Source of the DNA: Mesostigma viride
Taxonomy: Eukaryota > Streptophyta > Mesostigmatophyceae > Mesostigmatales > Mesostigmataceae
NCBI GenBank assembly: GCA_009746045.1
Contig: RPFO01001338.1
Coordinates: forward strand, 189,887 to 253,886
Length of the DNA stretch: 64,000 nucleotides
Direction: 5' to 3'
The notes under the pieces are model-generated. The model had not been told where the DNA came from. It ran no database searches and saw only the letters and a list, made by a program, of their open reading frames with translations. Shown here piece by piece: positions 39,310 through 50,401 of the stretch (the first letter of the stretch is position 1; each line of letters opens with the position of its first letter). Both the position numbers and the translations under genes were made by a program.

Positions 39310-40110
39310 AAAATAAATTCAATTCTAACATGCCTCCGTGGGGAGATCATGTAGCACATGTTCCTTGATCAATGGGGGGTGGAGGTGGAGGAAGCCGCGT
39401 AATCGAACTAACCTAACTCTAGTAAGCTATCTAGTCTATAAAATCCTAACTACACTACTCAGCAAAACGCCCCTTCCTCTTGGGGGGGGATGGCTTGCCC
39501 ACAGGGGCTGGCGTGTGAGCCTGGACAATCTTCTGCCACCGCTTCTTGTTCTGCATGGCAGTCCAAAGAAGGGAGAGGGAGTGGATGCGGTGTTCAAACT
39601 GAGCTGGGACCACTAAGTCGGCCAGCAACATCTGGGTGTAGTTCATGGCAGGTTTACCTAGCTTCCTGGGAATGTCCGTGGGGCCAGGCCAGGTCAAAAT
39701 ATGCCGCCCTGGTTGGCCAAGCTGCTGGGGGCCGGGCAGACCAAGGGCGGTGTCGACCTGGCTGGTGCGAGCAAGATGTCCTACAAATGCTATCCTACGC
39801 TGCCTTATCTCGTCCGAAATACGAGGCATACCCTGATACAAAGGCTCTAATGGCCTACGCTGGGAAAACCCTGCATTCAGGACCTGTCGGAGCATCCTGT
39901 AACCCGTGCCGTCGAGCTTAGCTGCCAGTGTGTCCGTGAGTGTCCACCGGCCTCGGCGCCATACGTAAGCACCGTGAGGACGAGGACCTTGAAGAGCATG
40001 CGCTTGCGGTGCTCGCCCAGGCCCTTCGAGCGCCAGTAGGTGTTGAGCGAACGGAGCCTGGCCCAGGCCAGGCCGATGCGGACATCATCCCATGGCACGC
40101 ATTTCTGCAT
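39310..40110 (-). pseudogene. LINE 3' end with C-terminal coding remnant
   Basis: On the minus strand the fragment starts with RIGLAWARLRSLNTYW and LFKVLVLTVLTYGAE. It changes frame near 39890, then reads RQRRIAFVGHLARTSQVDTA, MNYTQMLLADLVVPAQFEHR and TAMQNKKRWQKIVQAHTP. It ends in the family 3' UTR (ACATGCCTCCGTGGGGAGAT in plus-strand reading, about 39328). This is the longest copy of the AATT-tailed LINE family here. Reverse transcriptase and endonuclease are missing. It directly abuts the end of the Rep-like pseudogene. Confidence 0.75.
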
Positions 40111-40128
40111 TCACATGTGCTGGATTTT

Positions 40129-41300
40129 CTACTCCAGTTCAGACTCATAAGACTCGCTATCGCTGTCCACCCGAATAGGGCGTTGCTGCTGCTCCTTGTT
40201 ATTGCGGTCTTGTAACACTTTCTCAATGAGGGAGTCATCATCTAAGTCATTGTTGTTACGCGGAGGGCGTCGCACCTCATCGAGGATGGCGTCCATGTCT
40301 ATTGCCATGGCCTCCCTCTCGGCAGCCCGTTCTTGCCGCAGCCCAGCACGTGCGTTGGGAAACACGGGGGCCAGCTGATCTGTCTCAAAGTAAGGCTCGC
40401 GCGGATTAAACAGCGCTCGCTCTATGGCTCGTGCAATTACATGCAGTGAGTGGTCACCCAACTTTGGCTCTACCATGATCTCAAAAGCAGATTGGGCACG
40501 GGGATAGTCCAGACCCCTTCCAACTAGGAACTTTGCGTCTAGGGAGAAGCGACCTGTTTTGAACATGTGGGCCAGTGTCCTTATCAGGCTGGGGCCGCGG
40601 CTGATCTCATTGTGATGTTTGAACCAGTACACCGCAGCCCGTTCTAGTACATATGTTGTAGGCATTCAGGCCCATCCTGCCCTTCAGAGTGGGTGACCCA
40701 TGCAGCATATACTCTATCCTGCCCTCCTCCATCTCATCCATGTCAATGTCATGTTGGTACAAAATCTCAAAGCTCTGCTCATTCACTGACTTGAGCAGGT
40801 ACCCAATCATCCCGGAATAGTTGATCTTGTGGCTCTGCTTCACTTCCCTGATTGTAATCATTGGTTTGTGGTTGTCAAATCTGCCTCCTGCATCATCTAC
40901 TGGGTTTCCCCACCCCAGCGCTGCCTTAACTTGTAAGTTCCACCTTGTAAGTTCCAACTTGTAGGCCCATGTGGATGTGGCCTGAATTTCCATCAACATC
41001 TGTCTGTGCCTGCTTGTGATCTTCTATAACTGCCCCTCCTCAATCAATGATTGACAAGCCCTTGATTGAGCCCGTTCTTTTCATGGAAGGCAGTTATAAT
41101 GCCGATTTCCTCTGTTGTGAGGTGACGGCTTCCGCCAGACACGGTCATGTGGACTGTGAAGTTTTTCAGCCCAGTCTCAGCCTTGCACTTCTTAATTCTT
41201 GGCTTTCCGGGGCAACGAAGTCCTCCCCGGCACAACACCTTAAATGGCCTTTTTTTTTACATAAATTACATGGCCCATGGCAAGTTTATTGTCAGATTGA
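40129..41300 (-). pseudogene. HUH replication-initiator (Rep)-like gene, frameshifted
   Basis: Minus-strand pieces in successive frames carry, in the right order, the three motifs of HUH endonucleases of Rep proteins. Motif I-like FTVHMTVSGG is at about 41130-41165. A motif II H-x-H pattern ending in Q (GHIHMGLQ) is at about 40960-40985. A motif III Y-x-x-K (GYLLK) is at about 40792-40806. A short tandem duplication near 40930-40965 (CTTGTAAGTTCCA twice) and an in-frame stop near 41045 break the reading. The C-terminal piece (40129-40665) is acidic (DSDSESYESELE) and I see no helicase motifs. It could derive from a CRESS-type virus, a circular plasmid or a rolling-circle transposon; sequence alone does not decide. 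Confidence 0.5.
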
Positions 41301-41340
41301 CCTAGGATTGGATCCCACCACTCCCCGGGATGTGTCTGGC

Positions 41341-42239
41341 TAGTGGTGTAGTTGAGTCAAAATGTTAAGTTTACATAGTACTCCCTGCTTAAGTTAACTC
41401 CAGATCCAAGGCCAAAACTGGCCACCTAAACCACTTGCACTTGCATAGAAACAATAGTTGATCTCAGATTATGCTGTAACTTTGCAGTGGTGATGAATAA
41501 TAGTTGTTCTGACCTTGTACAAAGTTCTACGCCGTTTGGAGCCCTAGTTGGTGACCAATGCTTGCAAAATTTTGCTAGCATTTGTCATTAATGGCCATTT
41601 TAAATCAATATTTAACCCCAATAATGTCAGAATGCCACCAAAACTTATAAATTGCCATCATGCCAGCACCTGACGCATGGTCTCAACAAGTCATGAGCAA
41701 AAATTCAGATCATGTAGAGCCCAAAATGGTGACATTTGCCAGCAATTGTCGACATTTTTTGCTTTTTTACTCACAATTTTAACAACATTAACCACCAAAA
41801 CATTCTCCAAGCTGGGGCACATCATTTAAATCTTTGCAGGCAACTCAAGAATGACTAGTACAAACAGTGTGCAAAAACTTGGTGCATGTGAATGCCTGAG
41901 TGGTGACCATTGCTAGCAGAATCCATCATGTAAGGTAGGCATTGCCAGTATGCCACAAAGCTGTGATGTGCAGTGCATGTCCATATGTATACCCCATGAC
42001 ACCATGCCTCTAATAAACTACTTGGCACATTGCAAAATGGGAAGGAAAGGTGTACAATACATGCCACATCACTAACACAGCCATTTGAATGCTACCAACA
42101 CGCACCATGCATGATATACACTACGTGTAATACATGTCGAGAATATGCCGAGCGAGCATATCAAGGTGCAGTGACCCCAATGCTGGCACATGTCACCTGG
42201 CATCCACGTATGCTCACATGATATGGCATTGGCATATCC
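41341..42239. other. Intergenic, no gene seen
   Basis: AT-richer DNA without recognisable ORFs. Short words such as GTGACCAxTGC and TGCTAGCA recur loosely, but no clear repeat unit was found. Confidence 0.4.
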
Positions 42240-42289
42240 CATGTCTCCATCTCAATTGCACTTTGTGAGCACCAAGCCACCCATGCAGT

Positions 42290-43470
42290 CCCCCACCCAT
42301 GCAGCCACCTGGCCACCCACCCACACAACTGCTCACACACTCACGCGCCCGTGCACCCAGACATGCAGCCACCTGTCCTCCCACCCAGTGACCCACCCAC
42401 CCAGCCAGCCGCGCACGTGCTTACCCAACTTACACAACCATGCGTGCACCTAGGCACCCAGCCACCTACCAACCCACTTGGACATCCACCCACCCACCAA
42501 GGCACCTGCGCAACCCACACACCAACTAGGTAATAAGGAGGCAATTTCCCCCATCCAATGAGCCAACCACCCAACCACCCAACCACCTAAACACCCAGCC
42601 AGCTGCATGGCCCCATATGCACCCGTCCGGCCACCCACAGTTGACCCACCCACGCACCTACCCACTCAACCACTCACTGCCCCCGCACCCTTATACCCAC
42701 TGACCCACCGGCCACTGACCCACCCACACATGCATTTTCTCAGCCAGCACCCCGACACCTACCTCACCCCAAACCTGCACTAGCCCTTCACCCGCGATAG
42801 GTGAGTCGGTCCCAACCATAAACCCATGCACGCATCCATATCTGTGCGCCCACCCGTCCCTTCGCCCACCCACCCACATCTAGTCATCTACACATCCACC
42901 AGCCACCAACCAACCACCAATGGCCCACCCACCAACCCACACACACACACACATCGATCCCTAACCAACCAACCACCAACCCACCACCCTCAAAACCGTG
43001 CACTTGTTTCACTCATGCATCCAACAAAACACCCACTTCAAAGTCCCCAAAGCCTATCATCATCCAGCCACCTGCATGGCCATCTGCCAATAACCGACCG
43101 CCCTTGCACTCATCCACCCACCATGACCATCCATGCAGCCACCCACCCAGCTCTCCAACTGCCTGTGCTCCCACCTACGCAGCCAGCCATTTACGAAGGC
43201 ATCCACCTATCAGCCAGCCACCTGCCATTGAACCCACCCACGCCTAGTAGGCATCCCGTGAAGCATCTATAGCCCAAGCCTCCCACCCAAGGCTCTCTGG
43301 GCAATCAAACAACCAAACAACCAATCACCCAGCTACACAACCACCTAACCACCTATAACCACTCAACAAAACAATCACCGAACCACCTAACTACCCAACA
43401 CCCACACCAGCCAGGCATGTGCCCGCCTCGCATGCCCTCACCATTGCAACACCCCATACACGCCCCGCTT
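42290..43470. repeat. CCACCC/ACCAACC-type low-complexity DNA
   Basis: More than 1 kb is dominated by CCACCCACC, CCAGCCA and AACCAACC words, with strong C/A versus G/T strand asymmetry and no fixed period. Apparent proline/threonine/histidine-rich ORFs are products of this composition. Confidence 0.85.
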
Positions 43471-43472
43471 AC

Positions 43473-44047
43473 CTAGCCAGCCACACACCCAGCCAGTCTC
43501 CTGCCCCACTCACGCATGAAGGCAATATCAGCCATGCATGGCCTCACCTTGCACCACTTGCATTGCCTGGGTAATTTTGCATGAGACAGCTTCCATCTCA
43601 TTGTCAGCAACTGAAAAGGCTCTTTCTTCAAAGTAATGAATAAGCAACAACGTTGGAAACGTTCTCCCATTCCTCTTTAAAACAGTCTTTAAATCAGAAA
43701 GACAAGGGCAAGTATCTGGACAAGGTGCCAATAACCACTGCACCATGCTCTTGAGAAAATCCAGCTTTCTACCCTTTCAGAAGCTGCCTTGCGTTGGCAA
43801 CGATTCTGGGCGCTCTGGCTCCCTCACGTCGCTGCGCTTCTTTAATATCATTGGCTGCCAGGATATGCGAAGCTTGAGCCGAGCGTGTCGTGGCGAGGTC
43901 GTCTGCCCAACTCATCACATCTCGAAACCGCACTGCCGACTGATAAAAGCGATGCCCCCCTTTGCCTTTTGTATCTGGCGTCAAAAGAACAATGAACTCT
44001 CTTGGAAAACACTGTCGCAAACAGCTTCCTACAGGCATTATAAGCAA
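43473..44047 (-). pseudogene. Possible decayed ORF, unrecognised
   Basis: Two adjacent minus-strand frames look protein-like in composition: 43769-44047 (REFIVLLTPDTKGKGGHRFY, DVMSWADDLATTRSAQASHI, NDIKEAQRREGARAP) and 43528-43746 (LSDLKTVLKRNGRTFP, DNEMEAVSCKITQAMQVVQG). A stop and frame change lie between them. I do not recognise a family. It may be exons of a gene or an old transposon ORF. Confidence 0.25.
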
Positions 44048-44599
44048 TTTTCGCAGCTTTTACCGCACTTACTGCACATCCGAAAGACCATTAGCGGCCT
44101 TAGCGCGGAACCTTGGGCACACCATATCCTCTGGTGGCTTACTGCCGCAGGCTGGCAGTATAGGAACTTAGGTCGGGCATAGCTTAAAAAGCTGATTATC
44201 TGACGACAAAGATATGCATTGCATGAAGCAAGAAACAGACGGATTTCGCACCCCCATATTTATTCACGTCAATGCCGGACAATTGAAAGCGAAACTCAAA
44301 AAACGAAAACACTAACGTTTTCGGGAATATTATAACGAGCTGAGCTATCGTGCCGGGATTTTCGTATCCTCATGTGACCAAGACTTTGAGACACGTACCA
44401 CCGAGAAATCCGGTTTTCGCGAAAAACTGGTCCGCTGTGAAAAAAACTTTTTGCCCCGTTCAATGCCCGCGTCGCAATCACAGCGTATGTAAGTCCAAAA
44501 TTATTCAATGGATTGACCGTGATGTAAACTTGGTTTTGACAGCTCGAGCGGCTGCAATGACGCAAGTTTCAGAACGCTAGCTCATGCTCAACCGCCATG

Positions 44600-44785
44600 G
44601 GTGTTTTCGTCGTTTTCGTCAGTCGTGGCGCGGGAAAAATCTAGATCTCGGACGAATTCCGGACAATAGTTTATGTAAAAATTTGGCGGGGCTCGCGGTA
44701 TTGTGCCTTCCTCTTCATCATCGTTAACCGGTGCCTTATCTGGGGCTTCATCTGCGTCCAGCTCCTCTTCAAGGGCGCAGTTAGA
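44600..44785 (-). other. Short acidic open stretch beside the shared repeat core
   Basis: The minus-strand frame reads LEEELDADEAPDKAPVNDDE, then EEGTIPRAPPNF and YINYCPEFVRDLDF, ending at a stop near 44597. It directly adjoins the repeat at 44788-45187. It looks like the acidic end of a protein, but no start or domain is visible. Confidence 0.25.
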
Positions 44786-44787
44786 TA

Positions 44788-45187
44788 TATAGATGTACGT
44801 CGGAGACGTTGGGGACTCAGTGTGAGAATGATGGCTGCAGCAACGCCAGGGATCGGGCGTTCCTTGTCATTATTCACTCCATATGTGGGCACACATTATA
44901 TGTCGTGGACACATCACTCACACGAGATCCCTAGGACAACTGGACTACGCTCACTTGTCCGCCACGTGTCCAGGTTCTAGAGGTTTCTAGACCTGGAGCA
45001 ACGTTACTACGCACAACGTCCACTAGACTAGTTACTAGCTACGTAACTTGCGTACACGTGTGTGCGTCGCGCCACAACCGGCGCTCGGCACCGTTATTCT
45101 GTCTCCGCCAGAATAACTCCGGTCACATTGTATGTTCCCCTGTGTGGCTCCGGCCACAAGTCAGCCTCGAGGTATCTCAGCTAACTC
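44788..45187. repeat. Inverted copy of the foldback element's core
   Basis: This stretch is the reverse complement of 948-1364 with few differences and one indel-rich zone. Only the core is present here, without the long inverted-repeat arms, so the core is an independent repeat or the arms were lost. Confidence 0.9.
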
Positions 45188-46213
45188 CCATTATGTTTTC
45201 TTTCAGATTGGAACATGCTCCAAGTCTGACCTACCAACCGTTGCAAGGCAACCAGAGCCCATACAGTCACAACTGGATTAGAGAAGGGCCCCAGAAACGG
45301 ACTATACTGATGCTGACTGCTGATTTAACCCTGCCAAGCACTACGGGGGTTCCTCCCCCTCAATAGTGGGGAAAACATAAATGAGGTACTGCGGCCATTC
45401 GTCACACAGGACGTCATGCAGGTCACATGTCACAGCATATAAGGAGTGCCCAGTTTCCATCTTTGAAGGAGCGAATTGTCGTCATTTCCCTGGCATCTGT
45501 CACTGCAGATGGTAGAAAAAGGGGGGCTTGATTGCCACTTGTGGATGGAAACCCATGCAACATCCACTTCCCAAAAACCAATGGGATGACTCTGGTGAAA
45601 CCAGAGGTCTTCCCCAGGTGCTTATGACCTGATGTTTCGCCACTGCTGACCTGGGCCAGAGCAGCCAGATACCTGTGAGTGCCATGTGCATGGTGGTAAG
45701 CACAGGCAACTGACAAGTGGGAACTGGTTCTCCACTTGATTTGCACATGGCGAATGGGTGGACTGCCCATCACCCTACCACAGGTCCTGGGACCAGATGG
45801 CAGCATAAGACACAACAGGCACAGTCACAAGACTAAGATTGTCACACGTTACATGCACATGCACATGCACATGTACAAGGTAACCATGAACATGACCCAG
45901 CCACATAACAATGCCATGTACAAGTACTGTCACCATGACTGACACAATGACACACTTGTGAAGGATTGACAGCACACCTCCCAAGAGATGAGCTAACGAA
46001 ATTCCATGAGAGAGACGAGGTCAAAGAGACTCCATTTTATTCACCATAAAACAGGGCTTACAAGGCATACAGGTTCAGTTCCTCCCCAGGAGCTAGTGCT
46101 GATGATAAGACACCCCGTGGCCTGGGCCCGGGTCTGGGTACCCCTACCCCCTGACAGGGGTTGCCCCATAGTTGGGGTGGGGAGACTAGCCACCCTCCCT
46201 GGGGAGGGGTGGA
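45188..46213. other. Intergenic, possibly the 3' region of the Copia relic
   Basis: No gene is seen. A CATGCACATGCACATGCACA microrepeat lies at about 45850. The 45400-46200 part lies downstream of the minus-strand Copia RNase H relic and could hold its 3' UTR or LTR, but no second LTR copy was found. Confidence 0.35.
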
Positions 46214-46915
46214 CTAGGTGTCTACCGGCGGGGGCAGGCTGGCCTGCTTGCCGTAGGGGTTCATCATGTGATAGAGCAGTTGGTACTGCTCAGGTGCGAG
46301 CTGGGGCACCTTGGTCAACGCATCCGCGGCGTTGGCCTTGTCCGGCACATGATTGGTAGACTCCCAGTAGGTGCACTCCTGTTTCAGGATCACCCAGTCC
46401 AAATCAGTATGCACAGCATAAGGGTTGTCAAGGAAACTGAGGAGAGATTGACTGTCGGTGTGCAAGTGAGCCACCACCCCAGCCTGGCTGCCTGCTTGCT
46501 TCTGTAACCAAACTAGGACATGATTGAGATACCTGGCATGTAGCACAGCTGACACAACTGCCCTGCACTCAGCAGCATTGCTACTAACAGCTTTACGCCT
46601 ATGTAGCCTGCTATACCATGAGATGAGTGACATGGGCTTGTCAGCATTTTGTACAAAAAATAAGCCAGCCTCCCTAGCCTGCAGTTGAGTAATCTGCCGT
46701 GATTCCATGGAACTGTCCATTATAGCCTGAATGTGAATGGGCTTAAAGAGTTCCAGGGAGTGCAAGATAAGGGGTGGACCAGCCTGCAGGAGCTTGTTGA
46801 TAGCCTTGTGGCCTACCTGCATAAGAACTGCATGATCAACCCTGCTGACTACTGCCAAGTGTGGTGCACAAGTAGAACACAACCACCCCAGCTTGCCCCT
46901 AATGGTGGGACAGTG
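46214..46915 (-). pseudogene. Copia-type RNase H relic
   Basis: On the minus strand: IQAIMDSSMESRQITQLQAR, SLISWYSRLHRRKAVSSNAA, ECRAVVSAVLHARYLNHVLV, HLHTDSQSLLSF, then NHVPDKANAADALTKVP. These match, domain for domain, the RNase H end of the intact-looking Copia pol at 59100-59650 (IFVDSSMDARQVTK, SWYSRLQKRVCISSDVAECR, IPGEENPADALTKLP), so it is a diverged relative of that element. It is cut at its 5' side near 46915, just before the 16-bp palindrome at 46935. Confidence 0.8.
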
Positions 46916-46934
46916 TCCATCTTCCCAGTAAAAG

Positions 46935-48668
46935 TCCTAAATTTAGGACCAAGTGGAATTAAAATATATATATGCAAACATTAAAATTTGACCCTGGCAT
47001 TCGTGCCCATGACAGATAACACACTTTTTTAGTTTCTATCAAAAACCTGGGGTCAAATAATTACATTTAGTGCATGAATGGGCCCTGCCACCTGCCAGAC
47101 CTCAAAGCGCGAATTTGGCCAAAATGTGGGTTTTAGGACCATTAGGACCAATTAGTGTCAACGCATGACCATGCTATCCACACGGTCCCTTGAGCATCTT
47201 ACAAGCGCTAGGGGACCCTACGAGGCCTTGGGATGGCGGGGCAGCGTATAACAAGGCCATACCCTGCTGTGGCTGCCTCTATATATACGCGTGCTTAACG
47301 GTGTCACAGATGGTGCAGGTAATGCAATATACGGTTGCATGGTTGCTGAGGTTGCCCGGCTTGAACATGGCCCACCCCTTGCGGTAAACTTTCTCTAAGC
47401 ATATGCCAAACCTTCTTTGACATCACGGACATGCTGGCCAGCACCCAGCGATGAAAAAACAATGCATTTGCATTGCAACTAACACATGAATGCAGCCAAA
47501 TCAAGTTACAAAACAACGGTGTGCTAACATGCAACGCTTTGTGAGCGAATTCAGGGTGCATGTAACACGTAAACCATACTGTATATACTGTCTGAGAACA
47601 CCCTGAACGACTGCAGGCCATAGGACCATGGTTTATAACTAACACATGAGTAAAACTGCTCTTACGCATGTGTGTTTTAGCTGCAGCGGACGACGAAGAT
47701 AGAGACGTAAAAAATTGTATGACGTAAACCAACTATGTGTGACAGTTATGTGCACAGAGAGCGTCCCCTCTTTTTAGGCATAGCTGGCTGACTCAAAACA
47801 CCACGACAGCGTTGCCAGTTACACTCATGATCTAGGACACCCCGGCACGTACCTGCTACTTACGTCGCCTCATTCCAGATGGTTGCAAAAAAGTCGCTGA
47901 AATCCGCAGCGAGGTCAGCTTTCCGAGAGCTGAGCGCACCAAAGCTGGCCAACCGGTTCGACAATGATATAAACCACGCTTGTGCTGCGTTCTAGGTCCA
48001 AGAAATACCGAAAGTGAAGACCTATAAGGTGCGCTCGCTGCCCAGCCTGAACGTCCCTAAAACATGGTCGACAATGGAAATCGGGCAAGAATATCACGGC
48101 CCAGGCGCTCCCATGTCAAATACTCCGTTTCTAAACTCCAGACTATAATAAAAATCGTCCACAAAAATTTCCTGGCTTGATTCGCACCACCATTGCTAAT
48201 ACACTAACATGTTTGTGCCAAAATCGACCCTCCGCGAGCAGGCGATCTGCGACCCATTTGTGTTGTGCCGCTGTGCTACAGCGCTACACATAAAAACTTG
48301 CGCAGAAAATATTCACAGCCTTTAAGCATAACTAACAACCTTTCGTTTTTGCTACTGGGCGCCCGAAATGATAAACGCACGTGAAAACGCCGGCCACGAT
48401 TGTCAGGTCGCCATATCCACCTCACTTCATTCCCGCACCCACTTTTTCGCTCCAAAATCGGTTATATTTTTGGTCGAGGTACCTACTTTCCCGCCATTAT
48501 ACCCGGTACCCGGGTACGGAATCCGGGTACCATGTGCCGGTACCACGGGTCGGGTACATCATGCCGGGTACGGTGGACATGGGGTACGGTCCATATAGTG
48601 ACCCCCCCCCCGGTACCTCGGTTATAGTGACCACTAGGACGATTTAGGACAAAGTCCTAAATTTAGGA
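46935..48668. other. Segment bounded by two 16-bp palindromes
   Basis: GTCCTAAATTTAGGAC, a perfect palindrome, occurs at about 46935-46950 and 48652-48667. Related words (TTTTAGGACCATTAGGACCA; GGACGATTTAGGAC) lie just inside. The right part also has a cluster of GGTACC/CGGGTAC words (48503-48620). No gene is seen. It may be an insertion with palindromic ends that truncated the Copia relic; no target duplication was established. Confidence 0.35.
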
Positions 48669-48818
48669 CCGTGGGAGGCTTAACAACAGTCACAAGGTTT
48701 GATTTTAGTCTAGCTGCAGCACTTCCTTACAACTGTGCATGTAATCTGATGGAGAGTACATTGCACAGACCCACTGATCTGCTTGCTTCTGAAGCTGCAA
48801 CATTGTTGAAGCCCCAAC

Positions 48819-48852
48819 GGCAAAAAGGTTCCGGCACTATTTAACCTAACTG
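48819..48852. repeat. Fragment of the type 1 palindromic element
   Basis: The right half-end CGGCAAAAAGGTTCCGGCAC followed by TATTTAACCTAACT is almost identical to the module end at 8367-8400. The rest of the element is absent. Confidence 0.85.
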
Positions 48853-49609
48853 GCGCGCTGCCTGCACAAATTTAGTCTGTAAACTGTATCGAATTCGATA
48901 CAGTTTGGGTTCCCGCCAGAAACGGCACGGCACCGGTAGCGCCGCGCCACTTCTGACGGAGGACACGTGTCCGGTGGGTCCGGAGACACTTAGGGACGAA
49001 GGTGGTGCATAGGTTTGGGGGGTATATTCGCCATAGCCTGGTTATTACAACGTGAATTGAGACAGTATCATGTTCACGACTTTGGCGGGAAATTTTCACT
49101 CGCGCGCGCGCGTATCGAGATAATAATGGCTGCCAACGTGCCGTTATCACGGAAATTTTTGCGTCTCGCGGCCTGAGACGGTTCAGAATGTCGCTCAGAA
49201 TGACGATGCGTGTTTTTCGTAGATCAGGCATGGCCAGATTGGTAGGACTGGGAAAATACAGGTAGGAAAATACTGCCTTCTTGGTCGTCAGTGCCATATG
49301 AGTTATAGCTTACCATATTTCGATTTTCTCTGTACAGGCCGAGCAGTCTGCGCCAGCCCGAGCATCCAGGTTTGGTACAGGACATCTGCTGCAAGGTTTG
49401 CTGGGATTGCGGACGCGTTTGTAGGTCATCTTTGCACGGAATATCAACGTAGTAACCATAGCGGATGCATGCATGATGCGGCTATGGCGGCCTATGCCTG
49501 TAGCGCACTAGTATGTGTGAGATATGAGGGTCCCGGCCAGCAGAATCGGGGCGGGACGTGAATGAGCCAGGTACGGCAACGTGTTTGCGTGTTGTTTGCC
49601 GCGGAATAC

Positions 49610-50308
49610 AGTTAACGCCAAGCGCATTGGCGTGATCCTGATTCGGCATATCTCTGCGATTCCAGCGGCACCGGAACGAGTTCATTCCGACAAGTATCAA
49701 GAAAGTTATGGCGTTCCGACTTCCCGGTCGCGCGCGAGCGCGAGCCGGCTGTTCTTCTAAGTCGGACGTGAATATTTGCCGACGACATATGGGGTCGACA
49801 GTAATTCCTGGGCTGACAGGAATTAGGTGCTGTACCTACGACGGTATTGGATTAATACGTCGTACGCAGGAAATAGGAACCTTAACCTGTGGTCTGTTGG
49901 TACCGCAGGCTTAGTCCTGGACTTCTAGGTGCAGATGCAATAAGTCACTGTGGACTGCGCTCTGTGGTCACTGTGCCTGTATGGCAGACCTACTGTATAG
50001 GAACTGGGCGCTGTACAGGTAGTGAATACTGTACCGGGGGTGTTATTACTGAGCATACCTCTTAGGTTGCTCAGGACTAGCAAGCACAGTGCACAAGTAT
50101 ATAAACAATAGGCCAGTGCCATTTGGGCAGATCTCTTGCGAGCCCGCCTCACGTGTTGTGCCTTGACTTGGCAAGCGCGTATACAAGCCTCAAGTGTGTG
50201 AGCGCTGTAACATTATCCAATTTTAACAAAGCTCCGTTTCCAACCATATTCACACATTGCTGCATTGCAACCATATCCTTCACATTGCGTTTGATAGGAA
50301 CGTTAACT
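49610..50308 (+). repeat. 5' LTR of the Copia-like element
   Basis: AGTTAACGCC to AACGTTAACT; TSD AATAC sits immediately to the left. No primer-binding site matching a familiar tRNA was recognised just inside. Confidence 0.9.
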
Positions 50309-50401
50309 CAAATTACAACCAGTCTCAGCGGAACGGCCAGGAGGGTCGTTGCCGGTTGCGGTGTGCAGCGTTGACGACGCGAGGAGCTTGTCCGGTGGTG
50401 A

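Noticed and set aside
42196-43272. Proline/threonine/histidine-rich ORFs
   Set aside because: They come from CCACCC-type simple sequence and lack any non-repetitive portion.
48872-49297. 141-codon minus-strand ORF
   Set aside because: No domain, start context or composition supports it, and it overlaps the intergenic region beside the Copia-like element.
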